Assembly (NCBI GenBank): GCA_002354135.1
Contig: DEKZ01000348.1
Coordinates: 199-9,868, forward strand
From: Massilia sp. UBA2709
GTDB taxonomy: Bacteria; Pseudomonadota; Gammaproteobacteria; Burkholderiales; Burkholderiaceae_D
Direction of reading: 5' to 3'
Length of the DNA stretch: 9,670 nucleotides
The translations under genes and the position numbers were made by a program. This document shows positions 1 through 6,305 of the stretch, one piece after another (within the stretch, counting starts at the first letter, position 1; every line of letters begins with the position of its first letter). The notes under the pieces are model-generated. The model searched no databases, was not told where the DNA came from, and saw nothing but the letters and a program-made list of their open reading frames with translations.

Positions 1-13
1 TCTACACGAAGGC

Positions 14-42
14 GGGACAAACTCGCCCGTGACTGGGATAAT
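14..42 (+). promoter_or_regulatory. Candidate sigma-70 promoter of upp
   Basis: A -35-like GGGACA (14-19) is separated by 17 bases from a -10-like GATAAT (37-42). The -10 is preceded by TGG, giving an extended -10 arrangement. Transcription would start near 49-50 and leave a leader of about 37 nt before the upp start. This is pattern matching only. Confidence 0.55.
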
Positions 43-86
43 GGCAGGCTACGGGCTTCAAGCCAGCCGCAACCAAAGAACACACC

Positions 87-746
87 ATGTCGATAATGAA
101 ACAAGATCCGCGCTTCCCCAGTCTCTACATCCTGAATCACCCGCTGATCCAGCACAAGCTGTCGCACATGCGCGAGCATGACACCTCGACCCGCACCTTC
201 CGCGAGCTGCTCAAGGAGATCACGCTGCTGATGGGTTACGAGATCACGCGCGATCTGCCGCTGACCACGCGTCCCGTCCAGACCCCGCTGGTGACGATCG
301 ACGCGCCCGTCATCGCCGGCAAGAAGCTGGCCATCGTGCCGATCCTGCGCGCCGGCATCGGCATGAGCGACGGCCTGCTGGAACTGGTGCCCTCGGCCCG
401 CGTCGGCCACATCGGCGTGTTCCGCGACCCGCAGACCCACGAGCCGGTCGAATACCTGGTGCGCCTGCCCGACGTCACCGACCGCACCTTCATCCTCTGC
501 GACCCGATGGTTGCGACCGGCAACTCGGCCGTGCACGCGATCGACGTGCTGAAAAAGCGCGGCGTGGCCGACGAACAGATCCTGTTCCTGGCCCTGGTGG
601 CCGCGCCGGAAGGCGTCAAGGTGGTCCAGGACGCGCACCCGAACGTCAAGCTGTACGTGGCCTCGCTCGACTCGCACCTGGACGACCACGCCTACATCGT
701 GCCGGGCCTGGGCGACGCCGGCGACCGCATCTTCGGTACTAAATAA
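87..746 (+). CDS. upp: Uracil phosphoribosyltransferase
   Basis: This cytosolic enzyme of pyrimidine salvage converts uracil and PRPP to UMP and pyrophosphate. The 219-residue product is a full-length family member. Visible landmarks are the N-terminal HPLIQHKLSHMREHDTSTRTFRELL block (split here only by position: residues 18-42), VPILRAGIGM (84-93), the PRPP-binding loop CDPMVATGNSA (138-148) and the C-terminal YIVPGLGDAGDRIFGTK (203-219), which is nearly identical to E. coli Upp. The loop reads ATGNS where E. coli has ATGGS; I believe related Burkholderiales proteins also vary at this residue, so activity is not in doubt. The ATG at 87 is preferred over one at 96 because of the distance to the promoter, although neither has a strong Shine-Dalgarno sequence. 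The stop codon is 3 bases before the next gene, suggesting co-transcription. Confidence 0.97.
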   Translation: MSIMKQDPRFPSLYILNHPLIQHKLSHMREHDTSTRTFRELLKEITLLMGYEITRDLPLTTRPVQTPLVTIDAPVIAGKKLAIVPILRAGIGMSDGLLELVPSARVGHIGVFRDPQTHEPVEYLVRLPDVTDRTFILCDPMVATGNSAVHAIDVLKKRGVADEQILFLALVAAPEGVKVVQDAHPNVKLYVASLDSHLDDHAYIVPGLGDAGDRIFGTK

Positions 747-749
747 ACA

Positions 750-1130
750 ATGTCCGGACCGGTCGACGCCGCATTCTTCGCGCGACTCACGAGCGCCAAC
801 GAGCGCTTCCGCGCCGGCCTGCCGGCGACGCTCGCCCAACTGGCGGCAACGGGCCGGGAGCTCGCTCCCGGCGCGCCGGACCCGGCCCTGGCGGCCGAGC
901 TGCAGTCGCTGCTGCATACGCTGGCCGGCGCCGCCGTCACCTTCGGGTTTCGCGAGCTGGGGCAGGGCGCGCGCATGCTGGAGCAGCGCCTGGGTGTGCT
1001 GACCGCCTTCGAGACGGTCGGCGAGGACGACTGGAGCGCCTGGCTGGGCGCGCTTGCAGCCTTCGTCGAAACGGGGCTGGCGGCGCCGACTCCCGGTTAC
1101 CACAGCTCGGCTTTTTCGATATTGCCGTAA
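750..1130 (+). CDS. Small stand-alone Hpt-domain protein
   Basis: This 126-residue protein is probably cytosolic and has no membrane segment. It is dominated by a helical Hpt (histidine phosphotransfer) domain. The motif LLHTLAGAAVTFGF (residues 54-67) matches the family pattern HxLKGxAxxFG, with His56 as the predicted phospho-accepting residue. The Lys usually three residues after the His is Ala59 here, while the following TFGF is retained as in CheA P1 domains. No receiver, kinase or catalytic domain is fused to it. The start lies 3 bases after the upp stop with no clear ribosome site of its own, so translational coupling to upp is likely. The next gene is a cold-shock gene with its own promoter. 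Partner kinase and response regulator are not in this window, so its signalling role cannot be named. Confidence 0.8.
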   Translation: MSGPVDAAFFARLTSANERFRAGLPATLAQLAATGRELAPGAPDPALAAELQSLLHTLAGAAVTFGFRELGQGARMLEQRLGVLTAFETVGEDDWSAWLGALAAFVETGLAAPTPGYHSSAFSILP

Positions 1131-1420
1131 TTCAAAAGTCTAGCGTCGAGTCGTTTGATCCAACGCAAACTTCCAGACCTTCGATGTCCTATATTCTTCC
1201 TACTGCCGAAACAAAAAAAGCCGGCGTAAAAGTTGGTTCCCGGCATTGTTAAGCGATTCGTTTTTTTATTTTGCGAAAATCGCGTGACAAGCGTTTTATT
1301 CGGTATAATACGGGATCGTTGGGTTCGAGGTAGTAGTGCAGTCTGTCTGTCATTTCTTTCTTGCTTCTTCAAACGATCATAAACGGGCGCAAGCCCACTT
1401 AACTGAAATAGGAAATTGTA
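1131..1420 (+). promoter_or_regulatory. cspA promoter region and structured 5' leader
   Basis: This 290-base stretch has no credible gene. A perfect -10 hexamer TATAAT lies at 1304-1309 within an AT-rich tract (about 1245-1300). The best -35-like match, GTGACA (1284-1289), sits only 14 bases upstream, and 17-base spacing gives the poor CGCGTG. Transcription would begin near 1316 or slightly upstream, leaving a leader of about 105 nt. That leader contains GATCGTT (1314-1320) complementary to AACGATC (1372-1378), then a hairpin GGGC-GCAA-GCCC (1385-1396), then the ribosome site TAGGAAA (1409-1415). Long structured leaders are typical of cold-inducible csp genes. A further pair, GCCGG (1220-1224) and CCGGC (1240-1244) with A7 on its left, could be a weak minus-strand terminator. 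Confidence 0.6.
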
Positions 1421-1624
1421 ATGGCAACTGGCATCGTTAAATGGTTCAATGACTCGAAGGGCTTCGGCTTCATCACCCCTGACGAAGGCGGCGAAGATCT
1501 GTTCGCTCACTTCTCGGCTATCCAGAGCCAAGGCTTCAAGTCCCTGCAAGAGAACCAGCGCGTCTCCTTCGACGTGACCTCGGGTCCGAAGGGCAAACAA
1601 GCATCGAACATCCAGCCGCTGTAA
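1421..1624 (+). CDS. cspA: Cold-shock protein, CspA family
   Basis: This is a 67-residue single cold-shock domain, a five-stranded beta barrel that binds single-stranded RNA/DNA and acts as an RNA chaperone. It begins MATGIVKWFNDSKGFGFITP. RNP1 is KGFGFI (13-18) and RNP2 is LFAHF (27-31). The nucleic-acid-stacking aromatics Trp8, Phe15, Phe17, Phe28, His30 and Phe31 are all present. Length and sequence are standard for beta/gammaproteobacterial Csp proteins. The ATG is preceded by AGGA at 1410-1413 with good spacing. The gene is monocistronic, with a long leader upstream and a strong terminator 22 bases downstream. The leader suggests temperature control, but Csp paralogues differ in induction and the sequence does not say which type this is. 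Confidence 0.95.
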   Translation: MATGIVKWFNDSKGFGFITPDEGGEDLFAHFSAIQSQGFKSLQENQRVSFDVTSGPKGKQASNIQPL

Positions 1625-1638
1625 TTCCAGCCGCTGTA
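1611..1638 (+). repeat. 13-bp direct repeat across the cspA stop codon
   Basis: TCCAGCCGCTGTA occurs at 1611-1623 and again at 1626-1638, with a period of 15 bases (a multiple of three). The first copy encodes the end of CspA (QPL then TAA). Reading past the stop would give FQPLY in the same frame, consistent with an old in-frame tandem duplication or slippage. Confidence 0.8.
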
Positions 1639-1646
1639 TCACGATG

Positions 1647-1677
1647 AAAAAATCCTCGGCATGCCGGGGATTTTTTT
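1647..1677. terminator. Rho-independent terminator of cspA, probably bidirectional
   Basis: AAAAAATCC (1647-1655) pairs with GGATTTTTT (1668-1676) around the palindromic core CGGCATGCCG (1657-1666), and seven T residues follow on the plus strand (1671-1677). The six A residues on the left give a U tract on the opposite strand, so it can also stop transcription from the convergent lysR-type gene. The remaining bases 1678-1779, up to the lysR stop, show no gene. Confidence 0.9.
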
Positions 1678-1779
1678 CGTCTGTCGGTTTTGCGCGGGCA
1701 GCCTGGCTGCTCAGCGTCGCCGCTCATCGTGGCTGCGCGCGCAGTTGCTCCCGCAGCTGTTCCTATATTCCGTCGCCCT

Positions 1780-2682
1780 TCAGCGCCGCCAGTAGTCGGG
1801 CTGGGTGTAGGCGTGGCGCAGGAAATCGACAAAGGCGCGGATGCGCAGGGGCAGGTGGCGGCGTTGGGCGAACACCGCGTAGATGTCGTTGCCCGGCGCC
1901 GCAAAGTCGTCCAGCACGGTCACCAGCTCGCCCGATTCGATCTGGGCGCCGACTTCCCACATCGAGCGCCAGGCCAGGCCTTTCCCGCCCAGCGCCCACT
2001 CGTGCAGCACGGTCCCGTCGTTGCACACCATGTTCCCCGCCACCTTCAGCGTCACGGTCTTGCCGCCTTCGCGGAAGCTCCAGCCGCGCTGGCTGCCCTC
2101 GCTGCTGATCGCCAGGCAGTTGTGGCGCGCCAGGTCGGCCGGCCGCTGCGGCGTGCCGTGGCGTTTCAGGTAGCTCGGCGCGGCCACCACGACCCGCTGG
2201 TTGTCGGCCAGCTTCACGCCCACCAGGCTCGAGTCGCCCAGGCTGGCGATGCGGATCGCCACGTCCACGCCTTCGCCGATCACGTCGACCAGGCGGTCGT
2301 TCAGGTTCAGGTTGACGGTGAGGTCGCGATGCTCGGCGAGGAAGGAGGGCAGCAGGGGCGCGACGTGCTGGCGGCCGAAGCCGGCCGGCGCCGACACCAG
2401 CAGGTGGCCCCTGGCGTTGGCGCTGCGCTCGGACACCGCGCTCTCGGCTTCCTCCAGTTCGCCAAGGATGCGCTGGCAGTCTTCGAGGAAGGCCGCGCCC
2501 TCGTCGGTGAGGGCCAGGCGGCGCGTCGTGCGCTGCAGGAGCTTCACGCCCAGGCGCGCCTCCAGGGCGTCGAGGCGGCGCCCGATCATGGCCGGCGCAA
2601 TGCCCTCGGCGCGCGCCGCCGCCGACAGGCTGCCGCGCGCCACCACCTCGACGAAGGTGGAAATTTCCCTGAACTTGCCCAT
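1780..2682 (-). CDS. LysR-type transcriptional regulator, divergent from aceB
   Basis: This 300-residue DNA-binding regulator has the usual LysR length. An N-terminal winged helix-turn-helix covers about residues 1-60 (SLSAAARAEGIAPAMIGRRL, 18-37, then RTTRRLALTDEG). A linker helix follows, and the periplasmic-binding-protein-like effector domain runs from about 92 to the end. Its overall look fits the large CrgA/AaeR-like subgroup common in Burkholderiales. The ATG is preceded on the minus strand by GAAGGA 4-5 bases away. It is divergent from malate synthase with 184 bp between start codons and a palindromic T-N11-A operator 11-36 bases upstream of its own start. Autoregulation and control of aceB are therefore likely inferences. 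The effector is unknown; an acetate- or glyoxylate-linked metabolite would fit the neighbour. Confidence 0.9.
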   Translation of the reverse strand: MGKFREISTFVEVVARGSLSAAARAEGIAPAMIGRRLDALEARLGVKLLQRTTRRLALTDEGAAFLEDCQRILGELEEAESAVSERSANARGHLLVSAPAGFGRQHVAPLLPSFLAEHRDLTVNLNLNDRLVDVIGEGVDVAIRIASLGDSSLVGVKLADNQRVVVAAPSYLKRHGTPQRPADLARHNCLAISSEGSQRGWSFREGGKTVTLKVAGNMVCNDGTVLHEWALGGKGLAWRSMWEVGAQIESGELVTVLDDFAAPGNDIYAVFAQRRHLPLRIRAFVDFLRHAYTQPDYWRR

Positions 2683-2693
2683 GCTGTCCTTCG

Positions 2694-2718
2694 CATCTGT
2701 GACAAAAACGCACAGATG
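2694..2718. promoter_or_regulatory. LysR-family operator (perfect palindrome, T-N11-A)
   Basis: CATCTGTG (2694-2701) and CACAGATG (2711-2718) form a perfect 8-bp inverted repeat around a 9-base centre. Within it T2700 and A2712 are exactly 11 bases apart and centred on the same point (2706), the defining LysR box pattern. It lies just upstream of the lysR-type start, where bound regulator would affect both divergent genes. Confidence 0.75.
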
Positions 2719-2773
2719 ATATGAATAAATGTATCGTTTAAGTACTTATATGTGAATATACTTGATGATATGA
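2715..2773. promoter_or_regulatory. AT-rich lysR/aceB intergenic region with repeated decamer
   Basis: The decamer GATGATATGA occurs at 2715-2724 (overlapping the palindrome edge) and again at 2764-2773, 49 bases apart. Between them lie a 10-bp palindrome TAAGTACTTA (2739-2748) and a -10-like TATACT (2757-2762) that could serve aceB, although its -35 is poor. The arrangement resembles the recognition and activation sites of LysR-regulated promoters. Promoter positions are uncertain. Confidence 0.4.
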
Positions 2774-2866
2774 CAAACGCCAAGCTGGGGCCGGCAAACC
2801 CGCGCCCATTCGCTTGCGCGTTGCTGGCCGTGCCGTACCGTATTTTTCACATCGAGGAGCATTGCA

Positions 2867-4456
2867 ATGACCATCGCCACCCCCAACGGACTGGAAATCC
2901 GTGCCGACATCAAGCCAGGCTACGAGCAGATCCTGACGCCGGAAGCACTGGAACTGGTAGCGAAGCTGACGCGCCAGTTCGAGCCGCGCCGCCAGGAGCT
3001 GCTGGCCGCCCGTGCGGAGCGCGCACGCCGCCTGGACGCGGGCGAACGTCCGGACTTCCTGCCCGAAACCGCCCACATCCGTGAGGGCGACTGGAAGATC
3101 GCGCCGATCCCGGCCGCGCTGGAATGCCGCCGCGTCGAGATCACCGGTCCGGTCGAGCGCAAGATGGTCATCAACGCCCTGAACTCGGGCGCGGACAGCT
3201 ACATGACCGACTTCGAGGACTCGAATACGCCGAACTGGGACAACCAGATCACCGGCCAGATCAACATGCGCGACGCCGTGCGCCGCACGATCTCGCTGGA
3301 GCAGAACGGCAAGTCCTACAAGTTGAACGACAAGGTCGCCACCCTCGTCGTGCGCCCGCGCGGCTGGCACCTGGACGAAAAGCACGTGCTGGTCGACGGC
3401 AAGCGCATCTCCGGCGGCATCTTCGACTTCGCCCTCTTCATGTTCCATAACGCCAAGGAGCAGCTGGCGCGCGGCGCCGGTCCCTACTTCTACCTGCCGA
3501 AGATGGAATCGCACCTGGAAGCGCGCCTGTGGAACGACATCTTCATCGCCACCCAGGAAGCGCTCGGCCTGCCGCGCGGCACCATCAAGGCGACGGTCCT
3601 GATCGAGACCATCGTCGCTGCCTTCGAGATGGACGAGATCCTGTACGAGCTGCGCGAACACAGCGCCGGCCTGAACGCGGGCCGTTGGGACTACATCTTC
3701 TCGTGCATCAAGAAATTCAAGAACGACAAGGACTTCTGCCTGGCCGACCGCCCGAAGGTGACGATGACCGCGCCCTTCATGCGCGCCTACGCGCTGCTGC
3801 TGCTGAAGACTTGCCACAAGCGCGGCGCGCCGGCGATCGGCGGCATGTCGGCCCTGATCCCGATCAAGACCGATCCGGAGAAGAACGAGATCGCGATGGC
3901 GGGCGTGCGTAGCGACAAGGCGCGCGACGCAACCGACGGCTACGACGGCGGCTGGGTGGCTCACCCGGGCCTGGTCGAGCCGGCGATGACGGAGTTCAAA
4001 AAGGTGCTGGGCGACAAGCCGAACCAGATCGAGAAACAGCGTCCGGACGTCGAGGTCACTGCCGCGCAACTGCTTGATTTCAAGCCGGAAGCGCCGATCA
4101 CCGAGGCCGGCCTGCGCTACAACATCAACGTCGGCATTCACTACCTGGGCGCCTGGCTGGCCGGCAATGGCTGCGTGCCGATCCACAACCTGATGGAAGA
4201 CGCCGCCACCGCCGAGATCAGCCGTTCCCAGGTCTGGCAGTGGATCCGCTCGCCGAAGGGCGTGCTGGACGACGGCCGCAAGGTCACCGCCGAGATGGTG
4301 CGCGCGATGATTCCGGAAGAACTGGCCAAGGCCAAGGAAGCGGCGCCGAACGGCGACAATCCGAGCTATGCGCGCGCCGCCGAGATCTTCGAAGAAATGT
4401 CGACCTCGGAACAGTTCGCCGAATTCCTCACGCTGCCGCTGTACGAGGAAATCTAA
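2867..4456 (+). CDS. aceB: Malate synthase A
   Basis: This cytosolic enzyme condenses glyoxylate with acetyl-CoA to give malate, the second step of the glyoxylate bypass used for growth on acetate or fatty acids. The 529 residues match the usual A-isoform length (about 530). The family signature is intact as REHSAGLNAGRWDYIF (263-278). Other landmarks are DFEDSN (115-120), RPRGWH (163-168) with the catalytic arginine, LIETIVAAFEMDE (245-257), and NLMEDAATAEISRSQVWQW (441-459), in which Asp445 corresponds to the catalytic base. A strong ribosome site GAGGAG (2854-2859) lies 7 bases before the ATG. The gene stands alone: isocitrate lyase is not in the window. Control by the divergent LysR-type protein is inferred from gene layout and the operator. 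Confidence 0.97.
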   Translation: MTIATPNGLEIRADIKPGYEQILTPEALELVAKLTRQFEPRRQELLAARAERARRLDAGERPDFLPETAHIREGDWKIAPIPAALECRRVEITGPVERKMVINALNSGADSYMTDFEDSNTPNWDNQITGQINMRDAVRRTISLEQNGKSYKLNDKVATLVVRPRGWHLDEKHVLVDGKRISGGIFDFALFMFHNAKEQLARGAGPYFYLPKMESHLEARLWNDIFIATQEALGLPRGTIKATVLIETIVAAFEMDEILYELREHSAGLNAGRWDYIFSCIKKFKNDKDFCLADRPKVTMTAPFMRAYALLLLKTCHKRGAPAIGGMSALIPIKTDPEKNEIAMAGVRSDKARDATDGYDGGWVAHPGLVEPAMTEFKKVLGDKPNQIEKQRPDVEVTAAQLLDFKPEAPITEAGLRYNINVGIHYLGAWLAGNGCVPIHNLMEDAATAEISRSQVWQWIRSPKGVLDDGRKVTAEMVRAMIPEELAKAKEAAPNGDNPSYARAAEIFEEMSTSEQFAEFLTLPLYEEI

Positions 4457-4461
4457 GACCC

Positions 4462-4486
4462 GTAGGCTGGACGGCTTTGCCGTCCA
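4462..4486 (+). repeat. REP-like unit 1: GTAG head plus hairpin
   Basis: GTAGG at 4462-4466 is followed by the perfect hairpin TGGACGGC-TTT-GCCGTCCA (4468-4486), then ACGCGTTCA-like sequence. A GTAG tetranucleotide next to a palindrome is the hallmark of REP sequences handled by REP-associated tyrosine transposases. It starts 5 bases after the aceB stop and may also act as an mRNA 3'-end stabiliser. No U tract follows. Confidence 0.6.
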
Positions 4487-4530
4487 CGCGTTCAGTTGCC
4501 GCGTGCACCGCGGCGCTGTTCGAAAACATT

Positions 4531-4603
4531 GTAGGGGGGCGCCCCGTGCCCACCGGGTTCACAAACGCCTGTTGAACCGGTGGGCACGTGGCGGCCATCC
4601 TAC
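4531..4603. repeat. REP-like inverted pair (31-base arms)
   Basis: The left arm 4531-4561 begins GTAGG and ends CACCGGGTTCA. The right arm 4573-4603 is its near-exact reverse complement and ends in CCTAC. The inner parts CGTGCCCACCGG and CCGGTGGGCACG match perfectly, with a one-base bulge beyond, and the loop is 11 bases. The left arm also resembles unit 1 in order (GTAGG, GG, GCC, CCAC, GTTCA). Two units facing each other, with a third nearby, resembles a BIME-type cluster between convergent genes. The remaining bases to 4660 show nothing further. Confidence 0.65.
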
Positions 4604-4660
4604 GTCTTTCACGGCCGACCGCCTGACGGTACAGGCGCCTGCCACGCAATACCCTCCCGC

Positions 4661-5485
4661 TTAAAACACGTTCTTCCACTCCCGCAGCGCGGCAAAGGCC
4701 TGCACCGGCGTTGCCCCCTCTGCCAGCCTGCCGGCCTTGACCAGTTCGTGCACGATGGCCGGCTCGCGGTAGCGCAGGAAAGGATTGGTGCGCCGCTCCA
4801 GGGCGATGCTGCTCGGCACGGTCGGCACATCGGCCGCGCGCTTCGCGCTCTCGTCGCGCATGCGCAGCGCCAGCGCCTCGTTCCCTGGCTCGACCGCCTC
4901 GGCGAAACGCAGGTTCGACAGCGTGTACTCGTGCGCGCAATACACTTCCGTATCATCGGGCAGGGCGGCGAGCTTCTCGAGCGAGGCCGCCATCTGCTCC
5001 GGCGTGCCCTCGAACAGGCGCCCGCAACCGCCCGCGAACAGGGTGTCGCCGCAGAACAGCCAGTGGCGGCCGGGCGTGCGCCTTACATAGGCGATGTGGC
5101 CCAGCGTATGGCCCGGCACGTCCAGCACCTCGAGCTCCAGGCCGAGCCCCGGCACGGTGACGCGGTCGCCGTCGGCCAGCGGGTGGGTGACGGTGTCGAT
5201 GCGGTCGTTGCGCGGGCCGTAGACCGGCACCGGGAAACGCGCCAGCAGGGCCGGCACGCCGCCCGTGTGGTCAGCATGGTGATGGGTGAGTAGAATGGCG
5301 GTAAGCCTCAATCCATGCGAGGCGAGTGCGTCCAGGATGGCGCCGCCGTCGCCCGGATCGACCACGGCCGCATGTTTGCCGTCGTGGATCAGCCAGAGGT
5401 AATTATCCTTGAACGCGGGCACGGTCAGGACACTCAAATCATTGCGTGGCGCGCCGTTCGCGGCGCCTGGAGGCGGATTGGTCAT
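4661..5485 (-). CDS. gloB: Hydroxyacylglutathione hydrolase (glyoxalase II)
   Basis: This cytosolic metallo-beta-lactamase-fold enzyme hydrolyses S-D-lactoylglutathione to D-lactate and glutathione, the second step of methylglyoxal detoxification. The two-metal site is complete: THHHADH (67-73, with His68, His70, Asp72, His73), His126 in PGHTLGH, Asp147 in FCGDTLF, and His185 in YCAHEYT. GCGRLFEGTPEQM (154-166) and the C-terminal substrate-domain motif TNPFLRYRE confirm glyoxalase II rather than another hydrolase. The product is 274 residues, slightly longer than E. coli GloB because of a Pro/Ala-rich N-terminal stretch of about 17 residues before VLTVPAFKDNY. The true start could lie a little downstream, but no better-supported codon is obvious. 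It is divergent from the yafS-like gene by only 20 bases. Confidence 0.95.
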   Translation of the reverse strand: MTNPPPGAANGAPRNDLSVLTVPAFKDNYLWLIHDGKHAAVVDPGDGGAILDALASHGLRLTAILLTHHHADHTGGVPALLARFPVPVYGPRNDRIDTVTHPLADGDRVTVPGLGLELEVLDVPGHTLGHIAYVRRTPGRHWLFCGDTLFAGGCGRLFEGTPEQMAASLEKLAALPDDTEVYCAHEYTLSNLRFAEAVEPGNEALALRMRDESAKRAADVPTVPSSIALERRTNPFLRYREPAIVHELVKAGRLAEGATPVQAFAALREWKNVF

Positions 5486-5505
5486 GGTTTCAATAGAGGG
5501 TAGGC

Positions 5506-6279
5506 ATGGATAGCGCTGCTTCCGAAAAATCCATTATAGCGCTCGACGAATGGCTGCTTTCGCCGGCGGGCGCCTACGTGCGCGCCTTCGAGCAGGCCTG
5601 CCTCGACGAGCTGACGGCCGACATCTTCGGCTTCAATGCCGTGCAGATCGGCGTGCCCCAGATCGACGCGCTGGCCGCCAACCGCATGCCCAACAAGTGG
5701 CAGGCGGCCACGCGCACCTCGACCGCCGACGAACTCGCTTTTGCCGACAGTGGCAAGCAGATCGCCGTCGCGCTCGACTTCGCCGAGCTGCCCTTCGCCT
5801 CGCAGAGCCTCGACCTGGTCGTGCTGCCGCACGTGCTCGAGTTCGCGGCCGAGCCGCACCAGGTGCTGCGCGAAGTCGAGCGGGTGCTGATCCCGGAAGG
5901 GCAGGTGATCATCTGCGGCTTCAATCCGGCCAGCCTGTGGGGTATGCGCCAGGGCTTCGGCCGCTTCACCAGCGGCGGCTACCTGCCCGCGGCAGGCGAG
6001 TTCATCTCTATGCCGCGCCTGAAAGACTGGTTAAAATTGCTCAATCTCGGCGTCAGCAACAGCCATTTCGGCTGCTATGCGCCGCCGTTTCGCACCGCCC
6101 AGTGGCTGCAGCGCTTCGCCATGATGGAAGGCGCCGGCCAGCGCTGGTGGCCTTACCTTGGCGCCGTCTACGTCGTGCACGCGATCAAGCGCGTCAAGGG
6201 CATGCACCTGGTCGGGCCGGCGTGGAACAAGAAATCGAGCCGGGCTCGCCAGGCGGTCCCGGCAACCAACAGAGAATGA
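5506..6279 (+). CDS. yafS: YafS-like SAM-dependent methyltransferase family protein
   Basis: This 257-residue protein is of the Methyltransf_11 (class I) type. The C-terminal half of the fold is clear: DFAELPFASQSLDLVVLPH (91-109), then EPHQVLREVERVLIPEGQVIICGFNP (116-141) and SLWGMRQGFG. The glycine-rich SAM loop (GxGxG) is not recognisable; its place is taken by AVQIGVPQID (45-54). It resembles my recollection of E. coli YafS, including VLI-x-x-G-x-x-x-I-x-GFNP and a C-terminal RQAVxAT motif (248-254). Substrate is unknown. GAGGG (5496-5500) is a usable ribosome site. The stop overlaps a possible rnhA start by 4 bases (ATGA, 6276-6279), suggesting an operon with rnhA. Confidence 0.82.
   Translation: MDSAASEKSIIALDEWLLSPAGAYVRAFEQACLDELTADIFGFNAVQIGVPQIDALAANRMPNKWQAATRTSTADELAFADSGKQIAVALDFAELPFASQSLDLVVLPHVLEFAAEPHQVLREVERVLIPEGQVIICGFNPASLWGMRQGFGRFTSGGYLPAAGEFISMPRLKDWLKLLNLGVSNSHFGCYAPPFRTAQWLQRFAMMEGAGQRWWPYLGAVYVVHAIKRVKGMHLVGPAWNKKSSRARQAVPATNRE
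5533..5538 (-). promoter_or_regulatory. Candidate gloB -10 element inside yafS-like gene
   Basis: Read on the minus strand, 5538-5533 is a perfect TATAAT. It would place a gloB transcription start near 5526, about 40 bases before the gloB ATG. No good -35 hexamer is seen at 16-18 bases. With only 20 bases between the two genes, each promoter must lie in the other gene's coding sequence. Confidence 0.35.
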
Positions 6280-6305
6280 ACCAGAAAGAAGAAAGACCAG
6301 GCGGC

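Noticed and set aside
1097..1642. 181-codon minus-strand frame opposite cspA and its leader
   Set aside because: It covers a canonical cold-shock gene and its promoter region; no ribosome site or homology is apparent.
1690..2724. 344-codon plus-strand frame opposite the LysR-type gene
   Set aside because: It is the antisense shadow of a clear LysR-family regulator, rich in Ala/His/Arg/Gln, with no domain signature.
2738..4186. 482-codon open frame on the minus strand opposite aceB
   Set aside because: It is antisense to an unmistakable malate synthase, with low-complexity Ala/Arg/Val/Asp composition typical of GC-rich shadow frames and no family likeness.
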